NCBI RefSeq assembly: GCF_030816015.1
Contig: NZ_JAUSXN010000001.1
Span: 4,216,001 to 4,280,000 of the forward strand
Direction: 5' to 3'
DNA length: 64,000 nucleotides
From: Pedobacter sp. W3I1
Lineage (GTDB): Bacteria; Bacteroidota; Bacteroidia; Sphingobacteriales; Sphingobacteriaceae
Made by a program: the position numbers and the translations under genes. The notes beneath the pieces were generated by a model. That model was given only the letters and a program-made list of their open reading frames with translations, was not told the origin of the DNA and did not search any database. Below, one piece after another: positions 26,955 through 34,316 of the stretch. Every line of letters begins with the position of its first letter. Position 1 is the first letter of the stretch.

Positions 26955-28644
26955 TCAATAAATGTGTTTTTTGGCCAGGCCAAGCTTTTTGATTTTCGAA
27001 TTCAATGTGGTTGCCGGAACGCCCAATAGTTTTGCAGCGCCATGCTGACCAGAAATCCGCCCGTTACACAACGCTAGTACCGAGAATATATGATCGCGTT
27101 CGTTTTCAAATATGGTTTTAACAAATCCAACTGAAGATACGGATGCTTTGTTATTGCCCGGAATTTCGATCTCCTTAATCACATTCCCATCTGCCATCAC
27201 CACCTGTCTTTCGATGAGGTGTTCCAATTCTCTTACATTCCCGGGCCAGCTGTAAGCCATCATCGTGGAAATTGCCTTCTTTGAAAATCCGTCCAGGTTT
27301 CGATTCGACTTTTTGGCGAATTTCTTTAAGAAAAAAGTAGCCAGCACAGCGATATCTGATTTCCGGTTTCGAAGCGGTGGTAGTGAAACCGGGAAAACAT
27401 TTAACCTGTAATATAAATCACGTCTAAATCTTCCCGCCTCCACTTCTGCTAAAAGATTTCTGTTTGTGGCCGAGATAATGCGTACATCCGTAGGGATGGT
27501 TGTTTTACCACCCACACGTTCTATTTCCTTTTCCTGTAAAACACGGAGCAATTTAACCTGTAAATCAAGCGGTAACTCGCCTATTTCATCCAGGAAGATT
27601 GTACTCTTATGTGCTTGTTCAAACTTGCCGATCCTTCTTTCCGTGGCACCCGTAAAACTCCCTTTTTCATGGCCAAAAAGTTCTGATTCGATCAAATTAG
27701 GTGGAATGGCGCCACAATTAACCTTAATCATTGTTTTCTGGCTTCTTGTAGACGTGTCGTGAATTGCATTAGCGATCAACTCTTTACCCGTTCCCGTTTC
27801 GCCCAAAATTAAAACCGTGGTTTCTGTGGAGGAAATCCGATTGAGCATGCTGTAAACCTCCTGCATTTCCGGACTACTGCCAACAATTTCAGGGTATGTA
27901 AGAATTTCAGATGATTCTTTCGGTTTAAAAATGAGGTATTCAGCAAGCTGTGCACGTAGTTTTTCAATTTCCTTTTCTAACTGCTTAATTTTCTCCTCAG
28001 CAACTGCTGATATTTTAGGCCCATTTAGAATTTCAGACTTGGCGGGCGTTGCAAAATCAGGCTCATAAACATTTCTTTCCTCCATTACAGCTAACAGTCC
28101 GGCAATAAAATCGGCAATGTTACAGCAAAAAGTCAATCCTTCTGCACTTAATTCCCGGTTGTGATTATGAAGTTCGAAAGTACCCAGTATTCGGCCGTTA
28201 TGCGCTAAAGGAATATAACAATGAAAATGATATGCTGTAGGATGATTGGTGAGGCAGTGGTTCTCGCCAAAGTCGGCTATCCATTCTTGCCGCGATCTGA
28301 GCACAGGGAAATCAAACCCCGAAATTTCTTTTGTAATCAGCGAAAGGCTAACCGGATCGGAAATGGTTTCAGTGCAGGATATTTTTCCTGAAATGGCCTC
28401 TGTCAGATAGACTCTCGTAATGTGGCTCATTTCATCGTTGTAAAGAATTAATACCCCACAATCGATAGAAAATAATGGATGCAGCTTAGAAAAACACACC
28501 CTGAAATAATTCTTTTAGCGTAAAATTCTTTTCTTGTTTTGCTACTGTTTCTGCCCTTGCATCGAAATAAGAATCGGCATGAGAGTTAATATTGTTGCCA
28601 TTAACATGAGTACTCGTGTTAAAATATGATTCCTGCTTTGTCAT
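26955..28644 (-). pseudogene. GAF-domain sigma-54 enhancer-binding regulator, frameshifted near the N-terminus
   Basis: Translation from ATG 28644 gives 52 residues (MTKQESYFNTSTH... ending LKELFQGVFF) and then stops at 28486. The next frame continues with FSKLHPLFSIDCGVLILYND, the first strands of a GAF domain, and runs to 26955. Removing one T from the T5 run (A5 at 28490-28494 on the plus strand) restores a continuous protein of about 565 residues reading QGVFSKLHPLF. Domains: GAF (about 40-200), coiled coil, AAA+ with Walker A GETGTGKE, GSFTGA sigma-54 contact loop and Walker B IFLDEIGE, then a Fis-type HTH. It is a close paralogue of the gene at 43644. A GTG at 28499 might allow an N-truncated product. 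It is either a real lesion, slippage control or an indel error. Confidence 0.88.
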
Positions 28645-28807
28645 TTTTTATAATTGATCTTTCCCAAAATACTTATCCGGGAATCGGATGAATGAACTTT
28701 AAGGCAATCACAAAACGAACAACATCCGGATGATTATTCATCATCACAGAGCGATTGAGGATTGATTCGATAGGGATTGGTCTTTGTTTCTTGTTCAAAC
28801 CCGCGAA

Positions 28808-28893
28808 TTCAAAGAACATGCCAAAGACAAGAATATGGCGCTAATGCTGTATAATCAATATAACGATAATAAATGACTCACGATATTTCGCTA
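28808..28893 (-). promoter_or_regulatory. Sigma-54-like promoter and enhancer site of the frameshifted regulator gene
   Basis: Minus strand TGGCATGTTCTTTGAA (28823-28808) is the closest match here to the classical TGGCACG-N4-TTGCA element, with a predicted start at 28797. Upstream, TCACGATATTTCGCTA (28878-28893) matches the TNACGA-N4-TCGTTA site with one mismatch; its centre is 88.5 bp from the start. A further half site TAACGA lies at 28861. The leader to ATG 28644 is about 153 nt. Confidence 0.65.
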
Positions 28894-28936
28894 AAAAGCG
28901 ATTTTGGATACGAAATACAGTAGGGAGCTGATGATT

Positions 28937-29212
28937 GAATGAGAGAATTAGGGAATGACTGAATGAGAGAGGGACCGAATGAGAGAATGAAGGGTAGTTG
29001 AAAGAAATACAATTGCAGTTTTTGTCATTCTGACGATAGGAAGAATCTGTTTCCTATTGGCAATAACGGATGAGCCGGTACAAGCTGGGAAAGGTATTTT
29101 TTTAGGTTGCAGATCCTTCGTACCTCAGGATGACAGAATCCCTTAGTGTGGTCGTCATTCTCGCGCAGGCGGGAATCTTAAAGCGCTTGCATTAAGATTA
29201 TCTGCGATGAGC
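28937..29212. repeat. Cluster of short repeats and REP-like hairpins beside the IS element
   Basis: GAATGAGAGA occurs three times (28937, 28961, 28977). A long imperfect hairpin follows (29024-29134; GTCATTCTGACGATAGGAAG...CTTCGTACCTCAGGATGAC). Then comes GTCGTCATTCTCGCGCAGGC (29151 onward), a half element closely related to the hairpin at 43333. The remainder of the 28645-29242 gap has no gene. Confidence 0.6.
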
Positions 29213-29301
29213 ACTTCGTGGTTCCCATGGAATTGCAATAGTTTACTAGAGTTTTTTCGTTGTCAGATCAATTATTTCGAGAAGCATTACTTGGCTTTCT
29301 T

Positions 29302-30132
29302 TTAAGCAACATTTTTTCTATTACTTAGCATTTCTTCAAATTCTTTTGGAGTCATGTATGCAAGAGTAGAATGCCTTCTTTTTCGGTTATACCAGACCTC
29401 CACATATTCGAATATCGCCAATCTGGCTTGGCTTCTGGTGCGAAAATTTTCGTGGTATACCATTTCTGTTTTCATTGTTTTAAAAAAACTCTCCGCCACT
29501 GCATTGTCCCAGCAGTTACCTTTTCTGCTCATGCTTTGATTTACTGAAAATTTCATCAATTGCTTTCTAAATTCATTACAAGCGTATTGCAATCCTCTGT
29601 CTGAATGAAAAATTAATTCCTGGGTAATCGGACGGTTTCTTATCGCCATTTTCCATGCTGCGATCGTTGTTTGTCCGGCATCCATGGTTTCGCTAAGCGC
29701 CCAGCCAACAATTTTTCTATCTGCCAGGTCCATTACTGTCGTCAGATAAAGCCAGCCTTCACCAGTTCGGATATAAGTAAGGTCAGAGACCCATTTTTGG
29801 CTAATCTCCGCCGCATAAAAATCTCTGTTAAGAATATTTTCTGCAGGCAGATATAAATGGTCAGGATCAGTAGTCTGCACCCGATATTTATTGCGGGTAA
29901 TACTTTTTATGTTTGCTTTCCGCATCAATCTGGCTACTCTTGGTCTAGAAACAAGGATTCCTTGTGCCTTTAATTCTGAGGTTATACGGGGCGCGCCATA
30001 ACGGTATTTACTATCCTTGTGAATCTTTTTGATCTGCACCAAAAGTTCAGCCTGATCAATGGACCGCTTACCCAATGGATGTTTCAGCCAGTAATAAAAG
30101 CCACTACAGCTTACCGCGAACGTTCTACACAT
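29302..30132 (-). CDS. IS3-family transposase OrfB (DDE integrase domain)
   Basis: 276 residues from the internal Met. The rve/DDE domain is complete: Asp in WVSDLTYIRTGEGWLYL, Asp in IFHSDRGLQYACNEF and Glu in NAVAESFFKTMKTE. The HTH_21-like region precedes it (YRYGAPRITSELKAQG). In the cell it should mostly be made as an OrfAB fusion: a -1 shift at the A-AAA-AAG heptamer joins OrfA to KGGRHLFQGRREIFGFIKEH... and then to MCRTFAVSCSGFYYW. Confidence 0.95.
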   Translation of the reverse strand: MCRTFAVSCSGFYYWLKHPLGKRSIDQAELLVQIKKIHKDSKYRYGAPRITSELKAQGILVSRPRVARLMRKANIKSITRNKYRVQTTDPDHLYLPAENILNRDFYAAEISQKWVSDLTYIRTGEGWLYLTTVMDLADRKIVGWALSETMDAGQTTIAAWKMAIRNRPITQELIFHSDRGLQYACNEFRKQLMKFSVNQSMSRKGNCWDNAVAESFFKTMKTEMVYHENFRTRSQARLAIFEYVEVWYNRKRRHSTLAYMTPKEFEEMLSNRKNVA

Positions 30133-30164
30133 CTTTTCAACAGGAAATATCTGCCGGTGTTCCT

Positions 30165-30455
30165 TTATAAATCCGAATATCTCCCGTCTCCCTTGGAAAA
30201 GATGCCTACCGCCTTTTTTAATATGTCACGTTCTAGCTGTGCCTCTTTAAGCTCCTTTTGAAGCTTATTGATCAGTTTCTGGTCTTCGGTAAGGTTTACT
30301 AAATCTTGTTTAGCTGTTCCTTGCCGTTCCCTCCATTTACTTAGTAGATTAGGGCTTATACCTAATTCTTTTGCAACCTCTTTGATCGATCCACGAACCA
30401 TAGCTAAATCTAAGGCCATTTTTCTAAAGGGTTCATCAAACATTTGTCTGCTCAT
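30165..30455 (-). CDS. IS3-family transposase OrfA (helix-turn-helix)
   Basis: 96 residues. N-terminal HTH_Tnp_1 domain (FRKMALDLAMVRGSIKEVAKELGISPNLLSKWRERQG) and a C-terminal leucine-zipper-like helix (KLINKLQKELKEAQLERDILKKA). It ends shortly after the slippery site, in the frame 0 product. It binds the IS ends and regulates transposition. Confidence 0.93.
   Translation of the reverse strand: MSRQMFDEPFRKMALDLAMVRGSIKEVAKELGISPNLLSKWRERQGTAKQDLVNLTEDQKLINKLQKELKEAQLERDILKKAVGIFSKGDGRYSDL
30213..30219 (-). other. Programmed -1 frameshift heptamer of the IS3 transposase
   Basis: On the minus strand the OrfA codons TTA AAA AAG contain the slippery heptamer A-AAA-AAG. Slipping back one base reads directly into the OrfB frame with a well-conserved IS3 junction, so the heptamer is very probably functional. 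Confidence 0.8.
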
Positions 30456-30558
30456 ATATTCAAATTTAAAGTTTTAAGTTTAAATCTGACAAACAAGACC
30501 TCTAGTCAAAGATAGCAACTCCACCAATCGAGTTACCAATGACAGATTCTAAAATTGG

Positions 30559-30680
30559 CGTCATCTCGACCGAAGCAAATGCGGAGTGGAGAGATCTTTG
30601 AACTATGTTAAAAGATCTCTCCACTGCGGTCGAGATGACGATTGCTCTTACGGTTCGTCACCCTGAACTTGTTTCAGGGT
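30559..30680. repeat. Two REP-like hairpins downstream of the 13-gene operon
   Basis: 30559-30640 is an 82-bp near-perfect hairpin: CGTCATCTCGACCG pairs with CGGTCGAGATGACG, and AGTGGAGAGATCTTT with AAAAGATCTCTCCACT. ACCCTGAA-N5-TTCAGGGT (30660-30680) forms a second one. The rest of 30511-30840 holds related GTCAT/GTCGAAATGACG fragments and no gene. The position after the operon end at 30841 would also allow a transcription-ending role. Confidence 0.7.
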
Positions 30681-30840
30681 CTTTCATGCAATAGATTCTC
30701 CACTTCGCGTTGCTTCGGTCGAAATGACGATACCTCACAACCTATAACCGTCAATTCATTTTTTTTTTAAATCTGGGGCTCAAGATGACAGATATATTTG
30801 TATAAGATGGTAACATCTGACACCATGGAGATTCTTCAAC

Positions 30841-31788
30841 TTATTTTTTTGGATGTTTTGGTAGCCAATTCAGCAAAACTTTAACAATATCATTAAAAAA
30901 AAGATTATAAGTATCTTGAGTCACAAAACCGATGTGCGGCGTAGCCAGTACATTCTTCAATTTTCTGAAAGGGTGGTTTTCATCAAGCGGTTCTTTATCA
31001 AAAACATCTAAAGCCGCACCGGCAATCTTATTTTCTTCCAAACTTTTGATCAATGCATTTTCATCAACCAATGGGCCTCTTGAGGTATTGATCAGGTAGG
31101 CCGTCGGTTTCATTAACGCCAGATCATCGGCCCCTACAATGCCTTTACTCCTATCGCTCAACACCATGTGCACAGTTAAATAATCAGCTTCCTGAAATAA
31201 AGTTTTCTTGTCTACATACCTGGCTCCACCAGCTATTGCTTTTTCGGGCGTTAAGTTTTCGCTCCAGGCAATCACATCCATATCAAAAACTTTCGCTACG
31301 GCAGCAACCTGTGCACCTAAATTCCCAAGTCCCAATATGCCCAGGGTTCTACCCTTTAAATCGTTACCCACCATATGCTGCCAGCCGCCTGCACGTAAAT
31401 TGGCATTTTCCTGCGGAATGTGTTTTGCGATGGCCATTAACAGCGCCCAGGTAAGCTCTAATGCGCCATGGCCCAGGTAGCCGGTGTGCTGCACTTCAAT
31501 ACCCAGTTTTTCTGCGGCAGCAAGATCTATAGAACGGTTTCTGGCCCCTGTAGACACAATTAATTTGAGATTAGGTAAACGCATCAGCAAACCTGGTGTT
31601 AAAGGGGTACGTTCGCGCATGACGCAAATGATTTCAAAATGCTTTAAGCGTGCTACAATTTCATCCTCTTCATGAAGGTGATTGGTAAATACTTCAATTT
31701 CCGCATATTCGGTAACCAGTGTCCAGTCAGCAAATGATTTCGCTACATCCTGATAATCATCGAGTATCGCAATTTTATATTTTGACAT
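30841..31788 (-). CDS. D-2-hydroxyacid dehydrogenase family protein
   Basis: 315 residues. The NAD-binding motif GILGLGNLGAQVA (about residue 149-161) is present. The catalytic triad of the family is visible: Arg in NTSRGPLVDE (about 234), Glu in DKEPLDE (about 263) and His in TPHIGF (about 282). It reduces a 2-keto acid or oxidises a D-2-hydroxy acid; the substrate is unknown. It is the last gene of the 13-gene operon starting at 42967, 25 bp after the TMEM175-like gene. Confidence 0.92.
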   Translation of the reverse strand: MSKYKIAILDDYQDVAKSFADWTLVTEYAEIEVFTNHLHEEDEIVARLKHFEIICVMRERTPLTPGLLMRLPNLKLIVSTGARNRSIDLAAAEKLGIEVQHTGYLGHGALELTWALLMAIAKHIPQENANLRAGGWQHMVGNDLKGRTLGILGLGNLGAQVAAVAKVFDMDVIAWSENLTPEKAIAGGARYVDKKTLFQEADYLTVHMVLSDRSKGIVGADDLALMKPTAYLINTSRGPLVDENALIKSLEENKIAGAALDVFDKEPLDENHPFRKLKNVLATPHIGFVTQDTYNLFFNDIVKVLLNWLPKHPKK

Positions 31789-31813
31789 ATTTTATGGATT
31801 AAATGCTTTTTTA

Positions 31814-32440
31814 TTACATAGCTGGTGTTTCGGTAAAGTTAATTTTCTTTGATGATGCTGCCCAGAAAACCCAGAGTAAAACACAAATGCTAAGGGCTAA
31901 ATCCGGATAGAAGAACGACACAGCAAAAGCAGCTAAATAAGTTGGAAAGCCATACAGGTAGTTGTTCCGGAGTTGCCTGATGGCGGCATCACTAATTCCG
32001 GGGCGCAATAATTTTTTATCCAGAGTAGCCTGTTGCCACAACAGGTTAAAAGCCAGATTAATCAAAACGAACAAGCCAGTATAAATGGTAACGGAAAGCT
32101 GTTTCGAATCTGTAAGAAAAAACTTCGCCAATAAGGCACTGGGATAAGAAACAAGCGAAACCAGGAACAGAATGAATCCGTTAGCAAACATCAGTCCCGT
32201 GTTTCGCTTGTAAATCTGTTTGAAAATTTTGTGGTGATTTACCCAAATAATAAAAATACTAAAGAACGAAATGATAAAGGCGATATAACCGGGCCACTGC
32301 ATTTTTAATGCATTTAAGAAATAAATTGGGTTATCTCCTTCGCTTGTTTCCGGGATATGCAATTCGAGCACTAAAAGTGTAATAGCGATAGCAAAAACGC
32401 CATCGCTGAAAGCCTCAATTCTGCCCGTTTCTTTTTCCAT
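31814..32440 (-). CDS. TMEM175/DUF1211-family membrane channel
   Basis: 208 residues with about six membrane helices. The first carries the family hallmark RIEAFSDGVFAIAITLLVLEL (R...FSD), which lines the pore in characterised TMEM175 potassium channels. Bacterial members conduct K+. In a stress-type operon it could adjust membrane potential or K+ balance. It is 7 bp downstream of the esterase gene. Confidence 0.9.
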   Translation of the reverse strand: MEKETGRIEAFSDGVFAIAITLLVLELHIPETSEGDNPIYFLNALKMQWPGYIAFIISFFSIFIIWVNHHKIFKQIYKRNTGLMFANGFILFLVSLVSYPSALLAKFFLTDSKQLSVTIYTGLFVLINLAFNLLWQQATLDKKLLRPGISDAAIRQLRNNYLYGFPTYLAAFAVSFFYPDLALSICVLLWVFWAASSKKINFTETPAM

Positions 32441-32447
32441 TATTTAA

Positions 32448-33062
32448 TTAATTCTTAAAAATTAACTTATTCACCTGCGAGATTTCTGCCTGGCTGATGG
32501 TGTGCCCCATATTTTCGTAAATAATTTCGGTAACCTGCGCACCCATTTCTTCGAGTAAAACTGTCGATTCTTTTACCCGGGATACCGGGACATGCATATC
32601 GGGATCGCTGCTTCCGATAAAGATCGGTGTGCCATCAAAGTTACCATGATAATTACGGTGATCTACCTTTTCGCCGATAAGCCCCCCTGTAAAGGCCACC
32701 ACGCCACCATAACGTGCGGCATTTACGGCAACGAAATCGAGCGTTAAACAGGCACCCTGCGAAAAGCCCAAAAAGTAGATCTGTTCTTTCGAAAAGCCTT
32801 CTTTTTCCAAATCAAGTACTGTTTCTTTTATGGTGTTTAAAGCATTTGAGAGCGATGGCTCATTATATTCCCTCGGTGCTAAAAATGACTGTGGATACCA
32901 GGTATTATTTTCTGCCTGTGGCGCTACCAATGCAAAATTGGAAACATTAAGATAGGCTGCTATTGATAAAATATCCTGTGCCGTGCCGCCACGCCCATGG
33001 ATCAAGATCAGCACTTTTTCTGCCTGATCGAAGCTTTTTCCTGCTTTTATACGTTCTTTCAT
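32448..33062 (-). CDS. Phospholipase/carboxylesterase-type alpha/beta hydrolase (MhqD-like)
   Basis: 204 residues. The oxyanion region LILIHGRGGTAQD, the nucleophile elbow GFSQGA (Ser about 103), the acid Asp in SSDPDMHVP and the terminal His in MGHTIS define the family. In Bacillus subtilis the homologous mhqD belongs to the regulon for 2-methylhydroquinone and catechol stress, together with mhqO-type dioxygenases and the DoxX-like mhqP. All three types occur in this operon. It is 2 bp downstream of the GNAT gene. Confidence 0.88.
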   Translation of the reverse strand: MKERIKAGKSFDQAEKVLILIHGRGGTAQDILSIAAYLNVSNFALVAPQAENNTWYPQSFLAPREYNEPSLSNALNTIKETVLDLEKEGFSKEQIYFLGFSQGACLTLDFVAVNAARYGGVVAFTGGLIGEKVDHRNYHGNFDGTPIFIGSSDPDMHVPVSRVKESTVLLEEMGAQVTEIIYENMGHTISQAEISQVNKLIFKN

Positions 33063-33064
33063 TG

Positions 33065-33370
33065 CTATTCTTCTTCTTTTACTTTGTTCCAGATATCATG
33101 GTATAAATCTTCGTGCCGTTTAAACTGTATATGCACATAAGGGCACATCGGAATCACCATCAACTTATTTTCGCGGACATAGGCTACCATTGCATCAAGC
33201 AACATTTTCGCATAACCTTTTCCTTCTTTTGCTGTGTCTACTTCAGTATGATAAACCGTTAAATCGTTACCAATGATATCAAAAATCATTTCGCCAACTT
33301 TTCCGTCTTCATCATAAATATCGAACGAACTTGGTTCGCCTTCCTGAATGTTTAATTTTACTTGTGCCAT
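33065..33370 (-). CDS. Small GNAT-fold N-acetyltransferase (YjdJ/GCN5-like)
   Basis: 101 residues matching the minimal GNAT domain (PF14542 type): GEMIFDIIGNDLTVYHTEVDTAKEGKGYAKMLLDAMVAYVRENKLMVIPMCPYV, including the acetyl-CoA loop EGKGYAKML and the C-P-Y-V end. The substrate is unknown. The gap to the dioxygenase gene is 5 bp. Confidence 0.88.
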   Translation of the reverse strand: MAQVKLNIQEGEPSSFDIYDEDGKVGEMIFDIIGNDLTVYHTEVDTAKEGKGYAKMLLDAMVAYVRENKLMVIPMCPYVHIQFKRHEDLYHDIWNKVKEEE

Positions 33371-33375
33371 GTTTT

Positions 33376-34311
33376 CTAAGTTAATTTTGGAAGTAATTTT
33401 TCTAAATCATCACGTAAATGCTCATGTTGATGTGGCAACTTTAAATGTGTGCCCAATTCATTCAGAGGTTCATCAACGGTGAAGCCTGGATTTTCTGTTG
33501 CAATTTCGAAAAGTACGCTTCCTGGTTCCCGGAAGTATAATGAGTAAAAATAATCGCGGTCGATTTTTGGAGTGATCTGTAAATTTTTACTCAAAATCTG
33601 TTCCCTTAATTCCATTTGAATATCTTCATTTTTAACACGGAATGCAACATGATGGTTTGTACCGGCAGCATTTCTGCCCCTGTGGCCAGCTGGAACTTCC
33701 AACAGATCGACAATGGCTGCATTTTCTACTGTATCGGTAATGAAGCGATAGCGGTTTTCTTCTTGTGCCAATAAACGGTAACCAAATAAATCGGTAAGCA
33801 CCTTTGCTGTTTCATCGATACTTTGCAAGGTTAAAGTGGTGCTGTGAAAACCTTTGGTAGCTGTATCCTTTTTAATGTCAGCGGTTTCCCAAGCTGTTCT
33901 GATATCTGCCGTTTTTGGTACAATTAAACTCAATGACAAACCGTCCGGATCTTTAAAAGCCAATACCTGCTCGCCGAAACGTTCCGTAATTTCTTTTGTT
34001 TTAACGTTTGTAGCACCAAACCGCTCTAACCAGAATTGATGACTGCCTTCAGGTACCGAATAACCAATTTCTGTTGCCATTCCTACGCCTTCGGTTCCCT
34101 GGCCGATTCCATCCCATGGAAAAAAGGTCAGAATCGTTCCCGCCGATCCGGTTTCATCGCCATAATAAAGGTGATAAGTACCGGGATCATCGAAGTTAAC
34201 CGTCTTTTTCACTAGTCTTAAACCCAATGTTTTGGTATAAAAATCGAAGTTCTGCTGTGCATTGCCTGCAATCGCTGTGATGTGGTGCAAGCCTAAAATG
34301 TTATTATTCAT
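33376..34311 (-). CDS. Ring-cleaving dioxygenase of the glyoxalase/VOC superfamily (MhqO-like)
   Basis: 311 residues with two vicinal-oxygen-chelate modules. Module 1 starts LGLHHITAIAGNAQQNFDFYTKTLGLRLVKKTVNFDDPGTYHLYYGD. Module 2 begins KGFHSTTLTLQSIDETAKVLTDLFGYRL, with HHVAFRVKNEDIQ and LYFREPGSVLFEIATENPGF. The His/Glu metal ligands fall at the expected strands. Homologues (MhqO, MhqA, LinE-like) open hydroquinone or catechol rings. This is the strongest hint that the operon deals with quinone-type electrophiles. It is 5 bp after the histidine kinase gene. Confidence 0.9.
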   Translation of the reverse strand: MNNNILGLHHITAIAGNAQQNFDFYTKTLGLRLVKKTVNFDDPGTYHLYYGDETGSAGTILTFFPWDGIGQGTEGVGMATEIGYSVPEGSHQFWLERFGATNVKTKEITERFGEQVLAFKDPDGLSLSLIVPKTADIRTAWETADIKKDTATKGFHSTTLTLQSIDETAKVLTDLFGYRLLAQEENRYRFITDTVENAAIVDLLEVPAGHRGRNAAGTNHHVAFRVKNEDIQMELREQILSKNLQITPKIDRDYFYSLYFREPGSVLFEIATENPGFTVDEPLNELGTHLKLPHQHEHLRDDLEKLLPKLT

Positions 34312-34316
34312 ATCGT

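Larger units (their letters stand above)
29243..30510 (-). mobile_element. IS3-family insertion sequence
   Basis: Two transposase frames on the minus strand lie between imperfect terminal inverted repeats. The left end ACTAGAGTTTTTTC-GTTGTCAGAT (from 29245) and the right end read outward-in as ACTAGAGGTCTTG-TTTGTCAGAT (from 30506) share ACTAGAG and TTGTCAGAT. The exact outer bases are uncertain by a few nucleotides. ATAG occurs close to both ends and might be part of a target duplication, but it is not cleanly placed. The frames look intact, so the element may be active. Confidence 0.85.
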
